A stretch of DNA of 64,000 nt from an uncultured Bacteroidales bacterium (GTDB lineage: Bacteria > Bacteroidota > Bacteroidia > Bacteroidales > P3), in assembly GCA_900314725.1 (NCBI GenBank), contig OMWJ01000002.1:150929-214928 (forward strand), in the 5' to 3' direction. The position numbers and the translations under genes were made by a program. The notes below the pieces were generated by a model. That model was not told the origin of the DNA. It saw nothing but the letters and a program-made list of their open reading frames with translations, and made no database searches. Below are positions 36,301 through 46,556 of the stretch, piece by piece. Every line of letters starts with the position of its first letter. Within the stretch, counting starts at the first letter, position 1.

Positions 36301-38712
36301 ATGAAACAGATTACTACTTGTACAATAATACTACTGACAATCGCATTTTCATTAAGCTCAAAAGCACAAACACTGCGTGGCACAGTAAAAAATGACGTAA
36401 CAGGAGAAACACTGCCCTTTGCGACTGTTGCAGTAATATCTACGGACAAAAACTCTTTGGAGAATGTTGTAGCTTCTGCAACTACTGACACATCAGGAAA
36501 ATTCGAAATAAAAAACATTCCTACTGGTCGTTATAGTATAGAAGCCCGTTTTGTTGGATATGAACCAGAGAGAATTATAGAAGTACTTATTTCTGGTAAA
36601 AAAGAAGTCTTACTGGATTTTAAATTAAAAGAATTGCTAACTCAATTAGAAGGTGTAACAATAAAACCAACTCTCAACAAATCCCGTGCTTTAAACTCTA
36701 CGGCAGTAGCAGGAGCAATGCTAATAAGCGTAGAAGAGGCCGAACGTTTTGCTGGAAGTTATGAGGATATTGGTCGTGTAGTCAAAAGGTATGTAGGGAC
36801 AACTGGCTCTAATGATAACGCAGGAATATCTACTCATGGCAATTCGCCTATGTCTACAATGTACAGATTAGAAGGTGTTGAAATACCTGCTCCTTTACAC
36901 TTTTATGGTACAGGCTCACATGGCACAGGAGAAATTTCTGCTCTAAATGTCAGTTTATTGGCTAACAGCGATTACTATACTGCTGCCCCCCCTGCTGAAA
37001 TGGGAAACACTCTTGGCGGAGTTATGGATCTAAAACTACGTTCTGGCAACCAAAATACATGGGAAAACTCTATTAAGTTCTCCACTGTGGGTCTTGCACT
37101 TTGTAGCGAAGGTCCTATATCTAAAAAATACGGTAGTAGTTATATTATTTCATATCGCTATGGATTATCAAAAATAACAAATGACTTAGGTTTAAAAGTT
37201 TTGGAAGGCGATCAAGCCGATTATCATAATCTTGTTTTTAAACTGAATTTTCCTTTAAGCAATTCATCAACAATAAGTCTTTGGGGAGTAGGTTTTTGGG
37301 ATCACGCATACATGGATTGGGACAATTATGATAAGAAATGGGAAAGTTTGTATGACCAAAATGATTTAAAAGCAAAAATAAATACTGTCATAAGCGGAAT
37401 AACATACGATATAGGTTTTAATAACGGATGGAGATTGCGATCTGATTTATCTGTATCTCAAAAAGATTTCAAGGCAGAGGATAGATACGTAGTCTATGAC
37501 AAATCAGGGAACGTGATTAATTATCTAAATTACGATGTCTCTAATTTGGGCAATGCTGTACCTTATATAAAGGCCGATAATAGCACATTATGGCTCACAG
37601 CATCCATCGCTGTCCAAAAGAGATTTTCTCCACACTACTTATTAAAATTCGGTTCTTCGGTTAAAAGTATTGACTATAAACAAACAATGAGAGAATCTTC
37701 CAATATATACACAGGAGATTTACTTCTTTTGAACAAATCAAACAAAGCGATGCAACAAATAGACGCCTATGCTACAAACAATTTAAGATTCTTAAAATGG
37801 ACCTTTAACACAGGATTACATCTTTCGGGCTGGACGCTTTTTAACGACTGGACACTACAACCTCGTTTTTCTATGGAATACAAGCCTAAGGACAATCATA
37901 CCTTGGCTTTTGGTTATGGAATGACAACAAGAATAGAAAGCTATGACACTTATTTCATTGAGGACATGACAACAGGAGAAAACAATAGAAAACTCAAACC
38001 TATGCGTTCTCATCAATTTGTTCTTAACTACAAATGGCAAGTGTCTTCTTCAATTAATCTTAGTTCTGAGGTATGGGCTGAGTTTCAAGATGAGGTACCT
38101 GTCAGTCCTACCTCAACATATACATCTTTGAACAGAACTATTTTATCCGAATATGAATTACTTGTAAATAAAGGGAAAGGACGCAATTACGGTATCAGTA
38201 TTGGCGCAGAACACTATATGACTAACGGTTTGTATTGGATTGCAAACGGATCTTTGTTTAGGTCTGAGTATCGTGCAATAGACAATATTTGGAGGCACAC
38301 TTATTATGATCGTGGCTGGAGTGTAAATGTTGCAGGTGGCAAAGAATGGACAATAAAAAACAAGCACGTATTTTCTGTAAATATAGCAGCCTCTGTTATG
38401 GGTGGTTTAAGAAGAACTCCTTTTGACCATGCAACATCTGCTTTTTATTATAATACAGAAAAAAAACCTTACGTAGCATATCAAGACAATCTTGCTATGA
38501 GCAAACGACATAAAACAGTTATTGACCTTTCACTTAATGTTTCCTACCGCATACATGGAAAGAAGTTTGACCAGATTATAGGTTGCGATTATGTAAACAT
38601 ACTCGGCTATAAAGAACCATTGTATGATTACTACAACTATCGCAAAATGAAAGCACAAACCATAATGTCATGCTACTCTATTCCAAATTTTAATTATACT
38701 ATACTGTTCTAA
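36301..38712 (+). CDS. TonB-dependent outer-membrane receptor embedded in the thiamine operon
   Basis: 803 residues when started at ATG 36301, where a clear signal peptide begins (MKQITTCTIILLTIAF, cleavage after SKAQ); the open frame extends further upstream but encodes a non-signal-like Asn/Arg-rich stretch. Residues about 25-115 form a carboxypeptidase-regulatory-like domain (LRGTVKNDVTGETLPFATV...GRYSIEARFVGYE). A plug follows (STHGNSPMSTMYRLEGVEIPAP, GTLGG-like NTLGGVMDLKLRSGN), then a beta barrel ending in aromatic YTILF. TonB receptors import large or scarce solutes. Lying between thiG and thiC, with thiC starting 45 bp downstream, it is a good candidate for thiamine or thiamine-precursor uptake; the substrate is inferred from position only. 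Confidence 0.85.
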   Translation: MKQITTCTIILLTIAFSLSSKAQTLRGTVKNDVTGETLPFATVAVISTDKNSLENVVASATTDTSGKFEIKNIPTGRYSIEARFVGYEPERIIEVLISGKKEVLLDFKLKELLTQLEGVTIKPTLNKSRALNSTAVAGAMLISVEEAERFAGSYEDIGRVVKRYVGTTGSNDNAGISTHGNSPMSTMYRLEGVEIPAPLHFYGTGSHGTGEISALNVSLLANSDYYTAAPPAEMGNTLGGVMDLKLRSGNQNTWENSIKFSTVGLALCSEGPISKKYGSSYIISYRYGLSKITNDLGLKVLEGDQADYHNLVFKLNFPLSNSSTISLWGVGFWDHAYMDWDNYDKKWESLYDQNDLKAKINTVISGITYDIGFNNGWRLRSDLSVSQKDFKAEDRYVVYDKSGNVINYLNYDVSNLGNAVPYIKADNSTLWLTASIAVQKRFSPHYLLKFGSSVKSIDYKQTMRESSNIYTGDLLLLNKSNKAMQQIDAYATNNLRFLKWTFNTGLHLSGWTLFNDWTLQPRFSMEYKPKDNHTLAFGYGMTTRIESYDTYFIEDMTTGENNRKLKPMRSHQFVLNYKWQVSSSINLSSEVWAEFQDEVPVSPTSTYTSLNRTILSEYELLVNKGKGRNYGISIGAEHYMTNGLYWIANGSLFRSEYRAIDNIWRHTYYDRGWSVNVAGGKEWTIKNKHVFSVNIAASVMGGLRRTPFDHATSAFYYNTEKKPYVAYQDNLAMSKRHKTVIDLSLNVSYRIHGKKFDQIIGCDYVNILGYKEPLYDYYNYRKMKAQTIMSCYSIPNFNYTILF

Positions 38713-38751
38713 AATCTCATAACAAAAAATACAGAATAATAAATAAAATAA

Positions 38752-40413
<1,662 letters not shown>

Positions 40414-40417
40414 GGTT

Positions 40418-41527
40418 ATGGAATTCTATGATACTATAAAAGATTTGGTTTGGGAAGATATGACCAAATCAATCTACAGCAAGACAAAAAACGATGTAGA
40501 AAGAGCCTTGAGTAAAGAATTTCTGAATATGGAAGACTTCAAAGCTTTAATTTCTCCTGCCGCAGAAAACTATCTGGAAACTATGGCTCAGATGTCCCGC
40601 AATATAACTCAAAAACGCTTTGGCAAGGTTATGCTTCTCTATATTCCCATGTACCTAAGTAACGCCTGCAGTAACCATTGTATCTACTGCGGTTTCAACC
40701 ACAACAATCCAATGGCAAGAAAGACTCTTAATGATGATGAAATAATGAAGGAAATACAGGTTATAAAAAGTATGGGATATGATAACGTGCTTTTGCTGAC
40801 AGGAGAATTTCCAAAGGTTGCTGGAGTTGATTATATCAAACACGCTATAGATCTCTGCCGTCCTCATTTCTCTGCCATTAACCTTGAGGTTTTCCCCATG
40901 AAGACTTCAGACTATGAGAAACTTGTCAAGGCTGGTGCCAACACTCTCTACGTCTATCAAGAAACATTCAACGAAAGTCGCTACAAAATCTACCATCCAA
41001 AAGGAATGAAATCAAACTATAAATGGAGATTAGGTACTCCAGAACGTGTGGCTCAGGCAGGAATACATAAAATAGGAATGGGTGCTTTGATAGGTTTGGA
41101 AGAATGGCGTACCGAAATGCTTTACCTTGCCATGCACCTCAGATTTATGGAAAAACACTATTGGAAACAGAAGTACTGTGTAAGTTTTCCTCGTATGCGT
41201 CCTGCAGCTGGAGGATTCAAACCAAACTTCCTTATGAGTGAGAAACAATTTGCTCAAACCCTTTGGGCTTTCCGCATCTTTGACAATGACGTAGAGATAG
41301 CCATGAGTACAAGAGAAACACGTAATATGAGAGATCATTTCGTTACTCTTGGCGTTACTTCCATAAGTGCTGGAAGTAAGACAGAACCAGGAGGCTATGC
41401 TAACCCTAATGAAGACCTTGAGCAATTCCACATCAACGATGACCGTTCCCCTAAAGAAATGGAAGCCATGATAAGAAAGCAAGGCTACGATGTAATCTAC
41501 AAAGACTGGGACAGAAGCCTTAACTAA
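40418..41527 (+). CDS. thiH: 2-iminoacetate synthase
   Basis: Radical SAM enzyme that cleaves tyrosine to give dehydroglycine for thiazole formation, used by anaerobes in place of the oxygen-dependent ThiO. The 369 residues carry CSNHCIYCGF (Cys84, Cys88, Cys91), VLLLTGEFPKVAGVDYI, ETFNESRYKIYHPKG and the conserved end SPKEMEAMIRKQGYD. It is 4 bp after thiC. thiF is not found downstream, so ThiS adenylation must be encoded elsewhere. Confidence 0.94.
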   Translation: MEFYDTIKDLVWEDMTKSIYSKTKNDVERALSKEFLNMEDFKALISPAAENYLETMAQMSRNITQKRFGKVMLLYIPMYLSNACSNHCIYCGFNHNNPMARKTLNDDEIMKEIQVIKSMGYDNVLLLTGEFPKVAGVDYIKHAIDLCRPHFSAINLEVFPMKTSDYEKLVKAGANTLYVYQETFNESRYKIYHPKGMKSNYKWRLGTPERVAQAGIHKIGMGALIGLEEWRTEMLYLAMHLRFMEKHYWKQKYCVSFPRMRPAAGGFKPNFLMSEKQFAQTLWAFRIFDNDVEIAMSTRETRNMRDHFVTLGVTSISAGSKTEPGGYANPNEDLEQFHINDDRSPKEMEAMIRKQGYDVIYKDWDRSLN

Positions 41528-41547
41528 AAATATAAAACTTAAAGAAT

Positions 41548-41853
41548 ATGAAAAAATTTTTCCTTAAAATCAAAGGCAGGATACAAAAATTATCTTTCCG
41601 TACAGGCATTATAGTTTTATCTATTTGTGTTCCCTTTTACATCATGTCTTTTGCCCAAATGCTCTTGCCTATAAGCACTCAAACAAAAGGCGTGTTATGG
41701 ATAATCCTCTTCGGATTAGCTAAAACTTTTCAATACGCAGGAATTACTATCTTAGGTGTGGAAGGTATGAAACGACTTAAAGCCTTTTGGAAAAGAAAGA
41801 CAACAAAAAAAATCTTCAAAACAATAAAAAACTCACAACAACTAACTTTATGA
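41548..41853 (+). CDS. Small membrane protein coupled to an AraC-type regulator
   Basis: The 101 residues have two predicted membrane helices (about 19-41 and 49-70) and a strongly basic C-terminal tail (RKTTKKIFKTIKNSQQ). No known motif. The stop overlaps the next gene's start as ATGA (41850-41853), so the two are translationally coupled. A membrane partner of the regulator is a reasonable inference. It follows thiH by 20 bp and may share the thi transcript. Confidence 0.6.
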   Translation: MKKFFLKIKGRIQKLSFRTGIIVLSICVPFYIMSFAQMLLPISTQTKGVLWIILFGLAKTFQYAGITILGVEGMKRLKAFWKRKTTKKIFKTIKNSQQLTL

Positions 41854-42662
41854 ACACTTGGCAAGAAGTTATAATAGAAAAAGACCTTTCCTCTCTTGGT
41901 ACAGACAAAGTAAAAGACCATATCGCACATATCTACTGTGATAAAGGTGCTTGTCAAGTAGTCTTCAACGAAAAGAGTTTCACCATAGAAAAAGGCAACT
42001 GTGCCATCTTCACCATTACTAAACTTGTTCATGGTATAAAACCAACAAAAGATTTCAAATGTACCTGCATTTACGTTTCTTCTAACTATATTGCTCTGGC
42101 TAACCCTTACGACAACTACCAAGTAAAAGGCACTATATCGCTGTTTAACAACCCCATAATATCTCTTAACGAAAAACGCAGAGAAATTTGCAAAAACGAT
42201 TTCCTACAAGTAGAAAAACGCCTTAAAAATACTGAGCATCATTTCTATGAACAAGCTCTTCAATCCTCACTCCGCTCCCTTTTCATAGATTACTTTGACT
42301 TTCACTATCAGATAACAAAAGGAGAAAAACACATCTCTTCCACTCAAGCAGACTTAATGAGAAAGTTCTTCTCTATGCTTGATAAAGGAGAATATAAAAA
42401 AAACAGAGAACTAACATACTATGCCGACAAACTCTTCGTAACAAGCAAATATCTTTCTAAAGTATGTAAATCTGTGAGTGGCTTTTCGGCTAACTATTGG
42501 ATAAACAGATTCACAAGCATTGAACTACAACGCTACCTGAAAGACACCTCCTTATCCTTTACTCAAATATCAGAAGAATTCTGTTTCTCCTCTCTTAGCT
42601 ATTTCTCACGATACGTCTACAAGTTCTTAGGCAAACGACCTTCAGTCTATAGAGAGAAATAA
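41850..42662 (+). CDS. AraC-family transcriptional regulator
   Basis: 270 residues from ATG 41850; an in-frame TTG further upstream (41787) is disfavoured by the exact ATGA overlap. The N-terminal half is a cupin-like sensing domain (FNEKSFTIEKGNCAIFTI given in part). The C-terminal half (about 175-270) is a double helix-turn-helix: YYADKLFVTSKYLSKVCKS, SGFSANYWINRF, then FTQISEEFCFSSLSYFSRY and YKFLGKRPSVYR, the AraC signature. It probably controls the downstream redox cluster, as AraC regulators often lie beside aldo/keto reductase and flavodoxin genes. Confidence 0.85.
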   Translation: MNTWQEVIIEKDLSSLGTDKVKDHIAHIYCDKGACQVVFNEKSFTIEKGNCAIFTITKLVHGIKPTKDFKCTCIYVSSNYIALANPYDNYQVKGTISLFNNPIISLNEKRREICKNDFLQVEKRLKNTEHHFYEQALQSSLRSLFIDYFDFHYQITKGEKHISSTQADLMRKFFSMLDKGEYKKNRELTYYADKLFVTSKYLSKVCKSVSGFSANYWINRFTSIELQRYLKDTSLSFTQISEEFCFSSLSYFSRYVYKFLGKRPSVYREK

Positions 42663-42685
42663 ATCGTATAAAAGGAAAAAAGTGA

Positions 42686-42728
42686 AAAACAAAACGTAAT
42701 TTAGATAAATTATGTTTTGTTTTTTATT
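42686..42728 (+). terminator. Terminator after the AraC-type gene
   Basis: AAAACAAAACGTAATTTA (42686-42703) pairs with 42706-42723 over 18 bp with one G-U wobble, followed by a T-rich run. It touches the next promoter element at 42731. Confidence 0.7.
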
Positions 42729-42730
42729 TA

Positions 42731-42738
42731 TAATTTTG
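42731..42738 (+). promoter_or_regulatory. -7 promoter element of the redox cluster
   Basis: TAATTTTG 25 bp before the ATG at 42763. Confidence 0.55.
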
Positions 42739-42762
42739 CAAAAATTTAAATATAAGATAAAT

Positions 42763-43392
42763 ATGAAAGTAATATTGGTAAATGGCTCTCCTCACAAAGA
42801 AGGCTGTACTTACACTGCTTTAAAATACATTTCAGAAATTCTTACTTCAGAAGGCATAGATACTGAAATATTTTGGATAGGTAATAAAGCAATAAGCGGA
42901 TGTATTGGTTGTGAATTTTGTTATCAACATCAAAGATGCTGTTTCAATGATGTGGTAAATCAATTTTCAGAAAAAGCAAAAGAGGCTGACGGTTTCATCT
43001 TTGGCAGTCCTGTTCATTTTGCTTCAATGTCTGGAGCGATGACCTCATTTATGGATAGAGTATTCTTTTCAGATGGAGCTGGAAACAATTATCTTCTAAG
43101 AAAACCTGCTGCAGTAATTACTTCCTTGAGAAGAACAGGAGGCTCAGCCACTCTTGATCAAATGCAAAAATGGTTAGCATATAACCAAATGCCTATAATT
43201 TCTTCAAGATACTGGAATGCTATTCACGGACAAACACCCGAAGAAGTTATGCAAGACACTGAAGGATTACAAATAATGAGAGTGCTTGCAAAGAATATGG
43301 CTTGGATTCTTAAATGCATAGAGGCAGGAAAAAAAACAGGTATTAATCCTCCTGCAATAGAAGAGAAGACCTTTATGAATTTTATTCACTAA
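42763..43392 (+). CDS. Flavodoxin-fold NAD(P)H-dependent FMN reductase / iron-sulfur flavoprotein-like
   Basis: 209 residues from ATG 42763; the open frame extends 17 codons upstream, but these overlap the promoter. The start MKVILVNGSPHKEGCTYTAL is the FMN-phosphate loop, and FIFGSPVHFASMSGAMTSFMDR is the flavin ring loop. A cysteine-rich piece CIGCEFCYQHQRCCF resembles the compact cluster motif of iron-sulfur flavoproteins, so it may also carry a cluster. First gene of a unit with an acetyltransferase, a cupin/CMD protein, a flavodoxin and an aldo/keto reductase. Confidence 0.85.
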   Translation: MKVILVNGSPHKEGCTYTALKYISEILTSEGIDTEIFWIGNKAISGCIGCEFCYQHQRCCFNDVVNQFSEKAKEADGFIFGSPVHFASMSGAMTSFMDRVFFSDGAGNNYLLRKPAAVITSLRRTGGSATLDQMQKWLAYNQMPIISSRYWNAIHGQTPEEVMQDTEGLQIMRVLAKNMAWILKCIEAGKKTGINPPAIEEKTFMNFIH

Positions 43393-43448
43393 AGAGGATG
43401 GCCTTATATTTTATATATAAAGAAAGAATAAATAAAACAAATAAAACT

Positions 43449-43976
43449 ATGACAGCTGGCGAAAAATATGTTGGAAGTGATGAAATATATCAAGAGGTAC
43501 ATCACACGATGAAACTTGTGGCAGAACTAAACAATGGCTACAAAACAGAAGACGAAGTAAGAGAATATCTACGTAAAATTACTAATAAAGATATAGACGA
43601 TACTACAAGAGTTTTTCCTCCCTTTAATATTAATTATGGTAAGGGATTAACATTAGGGAGAGGTTCTTTTGTTAATTTTTCTTGTACTTTTCTTTCATTA
43701 GGTGGAATAATCATAGAAGATGGTGTTTTTATCGGTCCCCATTGTGTCCTTGCAACAGAATATCACCCCGAAAAACCAGAAATACGCCATTCTCTTCTTT
43801 CTGCACCTATACTTATAAAGCGAAATGCTTGGATTGGTGCAAATGTTACCATCGTTGCAGGAGTAACAGTTGGAGAAAATGCAATTATAGGAGCTGGAAG
43901 CGTTGTTACAAAGGACATTCCAGACAATACTATTGCAGTTGGTTCTCCAGCAAGAGTTTTAAGAGAAATACAATAA
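43449..43976 (+). CDS. Sugar O-acetyltransferase (maltose/galactoside acetyltransferase family)
   Basis: 175 residues from ATG 43449; an upstream in-frame ATG at 43398 adds 17 atypical residues. The N-terminus MTAGEKYVGSDEIYQE matches the family start region, followed by a left-handed beta-helix of hexapeptide repeats (IIIEDGVFIGPHCVL, WIGANVTIVAGVTVGENAIIG) ending in DIPDNTIAVGSPARVLR. The active-site His is in GPHC or TEYHP. It uses acetyl-CoA to acetylate sugars or similar acceptors. Position between two redox genes is typical for such stress clusters. Confidence 0.88.
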   Translation: MTAGEKYVGSDEIYQEVHHTMKLVAELNNGYKTEDEVREYLRKITNKDIDDTTRVFPPFNINYGKGLTLGRGSFVNFSCTFLSLGGIIIEDGVFIGPHCVLATEYHPEKPEIRHSLLSAPILIKRNAWIGANVTIVAGVTVGENAIIGAGSVVTKDIPDNTIAVGSPARVLREIQ

Positions 43977-44021
43977 CCCGTGTTATGATACTCAAAGTTT
44001 CTAATAAAACGGAATAAAAAC

Positions 44022-45164
44022 ATGAAAATAAAACTAATATTCATATTAATAATTACAGCAATTATGACAAACATAATAAAAGCACAGAATCCCAATGATT
44101 TTCACCAGCCTTATTCATTAGGTGAAAAAAATGAAGCCTTTGCAAAATATTTTATTGGACAAAGTTATCTGTCTGTCGTTTCTTTTAATAAAGAGTTGAA
44201 CGTTCCTATATTTAATGTTACCTTTGAGCCTTCTTGCAGAAACAATTGGCATAAACACTCAGGAGGACAAATGCTTATTGCTACGGCAGGAATAGGTTAT
44301 TATCAGGAAAGAGGAAAAGAGGCTCGCAGACTTTATCCGGGTGATGTAGTGGAAATTCTTCCAAATGTAGAGCATTGGCATGGGGCAGCACCTGACAGTT
44401 GGTTTGCTCATCTTGCCATAGAATGCAATCCCGGTAAAGAAGGAGGAACTACTTGGCTTGAGTCAGTGAATGATAAAGATTATCTAAATGCCTGCAACAA
44501 GGCTAAAGATATTTTTGAAAAAGAAAACACTGTTCTTTCTTCACGTCAGAAAGCAATCGTAAGCATAGGAAACTATACTGCACAAGGAAACCTCTTTATG
44601 TTAAAACAAGCATTAGAAGAAGCTCTAAAAGAAAATATGACAGTGAATGAAGTTAAAGAACTACTGGTTCAAGCATACGCATATTGCGGCTTTCCACGTT
44701 CGTTGAGAGCTTTGACAACTTTAGACGAACTTCTGAAAGAAAGACAGACTAAAGGTATAAAAGATAATTGGGGTAAAGAATGTTCTGATATTAAAGACAT
44801 AAGAGATAAGTACATAAGAGGAGCGGAGATATTGGAAAAACTTTCGGGTATCAGCAAAGATGCTCCAAAGGGTTCATACGCTGTACTTGCTCCTATAATA
44901 GATACTTTCTTAAAAGAACATCTGTTCTGCGATATTTTTGAAAGAGATATCCTTTCATACAAAGACAGAGAACTTTTTACGGTAAGTATGCTTGCAGGTT
45001 TAGGTGGAGTAGAACCTATGGCAATGGGGCACATGGCTATGTGTCTGCATATAGGAATAAGTCCAAAACAACTTACTTCTCTGCTAAATATCACGGAAAT
45101 AAATCTTGGCAGACAGTATTCTGAACCTATACGTGAAGTATTAGATAACCTAACAAAAAGATAA
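44022..45164 (+). CDS. Exported cupin plus double carboxymuconolactone-decarboxylase-like protein
   Basis: The 380-residue protein has a signal peptide (about 1-22, IKAQ) and an N-terminal cupin (about 40-140; NWHKHSGGQMLIATAGIGYYQ and VEHWHGAAPDSWFAH carry the metal-binding His residues). Two carboxymuconolactone-decarboxylase/AhpD-like regions follow at about 165-240 (VSIGNYTAQGN, AYAYCGFPR) and 285-375 (DRELFTVSMLAGLGG). The second lacks the usual Cys pair; the first has a single Cys. Cytoplasmic cupin/CMD fusions are common in this cluster type; export is less usual. Reaction unknown. Confidence 0.82.
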   Translation: MKIKLIFILIITAIMTNIIKAQNPNDFHQPYSLGEKNEAFAKYFIGQSYLSVVSFNKELNVPIFNVTFEPSCRNNWHKHSGGQMLIATAGIGYYQERGKEARRLYPGDVVEILPNVEHWHGAAPDSWFAHLAIECNPGKEGGTTWLESVNDKDYLNACNKAKDIFEKENTVLSSRQKAIVSIGNYTAQGNLFMLKQALEEALKENMTVNEVKELLVQAYAYCGFPRSLRALTTLDELLKERQTKGIKDNWGKECSDIKDIRDKYIRGAEILEKLSGISKDAPKGSYAVLAPIIDTFLKEHLFCDIFERDILSYKDRELFTVSMLAGLGGVEPMAMGHMAMCLHIGISPKQLTSLLNITEINLGRQYSEPIREVLDNLTKR

Positions 45165-45165
45165 A

Positions 45166-45801
45166 ATGAAAATAATTTTCCTCGTCTGCCTTTTTTTGTT
45201 AAGTTTTAACGCCTGTTCTCAGAGCAGTGCAAATAACAAAGATAATAACAAAAAAACAAAGAAAGATATGAATACACAAATTGAAACAGACAAAGAAAAA
45301 GTCCTTGTAGTATTCTTCTCTCTTCCGGGAGAACAATACTCTGTTGGTAACATCAAGGTTGGAAACACTAAAATAGTAGCAGACCTTATCTGCAAACATA
45401 TTGGCTGTAGCCAATTTGAAATCGTAGCCGACAAAGACTATGCAATGCCTTACAATGATCTAATCAAAGTTGCAAAAGAAGAGGCCAACAAAGGAGAGTT
45501 GCCAACTTATAAAGGAAAGATAGAAAACATAGACCAATATTCGACTATCTTTATTGGTGGTCCTGTATGGTGGGGAACTTATCCTCAAGTGATGTTCAGT
45601 TTCTTCAAAGACTATGATTTGAATAACAAAACCATTATTCCTTTCACAACACACGAAGGTAGCGGCTTGGCTTCCTGTGTTGAAGATGTAAAGAAAGCTT
45701 ATCCAAAGGCAAACGTCTTGAAAGGATTCTCTATCTACGGTCATGAGGTCCGCACAAATGATAAGAAAGTCATTGATTGGTTAAAAGATTTAGGTTTTTA
45801 A
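45166..45801 (+). CDS. Flavodoxin-like lipoprotein
   Basis: 211 residues. The N-terminus MKIIFLVCLFLLSFNACSQ has a lipobox with Cys17, followed by a Lys/Asn-rich linker (20-45) and a flavodoxin domain. The FMN-phosphate loop region is unusual, KVLVVFFSLPGEQYSVGNIKVGN being split by an insertion, and IFIGGPVWWGTYPQVMFSF is the second flavin loop. It therefore probably works outside the cytoplasm as an FMN electron carrier or reductase. It starts directly after the cupin/CMD gene (1 bp gap) and precedes the aldo/keto reductase remnant. Confidence 0.85.
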   Translation: MKIIFLVCLFLLSFNACSQSSANNKDNNKKTKKDMNTQIETDKEKVLVVFFSLPGEQYSVGNIKVGNTKIVADLICKHIGCSQFEIVADKDYAMPYNDLIKVAKEEANKGELPTYKGKIENIDQYSTIFIGGPVWWGTYPQVMFSFFKDYDLNNKTIIPFTTHEGSGLASCVEDVKKAYPKANVLKGFSIYGHEVRTNDKKVIDWLKDLGF

Positions 45802-45819
45802 ATTAACATATTTAGAGCG

Positions 45820-46483
45820 ATGAACGAGATAAAACTAAACAACGGCATAATAATGCCTCAAGTCGGTTATGGTGTTTTTCAGGTAGAACCGTCAGAGTGT
45901 GAAAGATGTGTCAGCGATGCTTTGAAAGTAGGTTATCGTATGATAGATACTGCACAAGCCTTTCTGTGATTACTATGGAGCATATCGTGCAATGGAAGAG
46001 GCGTACAAAGAAGGCAAACTTCATACTATTGGTGTGAGTAACTTTCCAAGTGACAGGCTGATAGACCTTTCACATAATGTATCAGTGAAGCCTATGGTCA
46101 ATCAGGTGGAGACTCATGTATTCTGTCAGCAGGTGAAAGCTAAGGAATATATGGACGAATTAGATTGCAAGATTATGGCTTGGGGTCCTTTAGCTGAAGG
46201 TAAGAACGGATTTTTATCCAACCCTTCTCTAACCGAGATAGGCACAAAATATAACAAGAGTGTTGCACAAATAGCCCTTAGATATTTACTACAACGTGAT
46301 GTTATCATCATTCCAAAGTCTTCTAAGATTGAGCGAATGAAACAGAACATTGATATCTTTGATTTTGAACTGAGCAAAGAAGATATGGACAAGATACTTG
46401 AATTAGACGCAAAACATTCTCTTGTCATAGGCTCTCATCAAGACCCAGAGATAACAAAATGGTTTATGTCTCTTCTTGGATAA
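45820..46483 (-). other. No gene on the minus strand here; see the plus-strand pseudogene at the same position
   Basis: Minus-strand frames in this stretch are antisense to the aldo/keto reductase remnant and carry no recognisable domain. Confidence 0.3.
45820..46483 (+). pseudogene. Aldo/keto reductase with internal deletion and frameshift
   Basis: The N-terminal part from ATG 45820 reads [19 protein letters not shown] and [10 protein letters not shown], then runs into TGA at 45967. The following bases, in another frame, encode [33 protein letters not shown] and the normal C-terminal half up to 46483. In family members about 60 residues lie between these blocks, including the catalytic Tyr and Lys, so about 180 bases were lost and the frame changed. 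The C-terminal frame from 45992 is long but lacks the active site. Last member of the redox cluster. Confidence 0.87.
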
Positions 46484-46509
46484 AAACTTTATCGTTCTAA
46501 ACCATTTTA

Positions 46510-46556
46510 TGACGACGACGCCTATAGGGGGAAGGTGTCGTCGTCAACTTTTTTTT
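46510..46556 (+). terminator. Hairpin with CCTATAGGGGG loop, terminator-like
   Basis: TGACGACGAC (46510-46519) pairs perfectly with GTCGTCGTCA (46537-46546), and a T-run follows at 46549-46556. The 17-base loop contains the palindrome CCTATAGG inside CCTATAGGGGG. It may terminate the redox-cluster transcript, but the same sequence returns inverted 210 bp further on. Confidence 0.65.

Noticed and set aside
36165..36518. Minus-strand hydrophobic frame at the start of the TonB receptor gene
   Set aside because: Complement of the signal peptide and N-terminal domain; hydrophobicity results from the opposite strand.
41787..41789. TTG start for the AraC-type regulator
   Set aside because: Adds 21 Lys/Asn-rich residues overlapping the previous gene; the ATG at 41850 forms a precise ATGA overlap.
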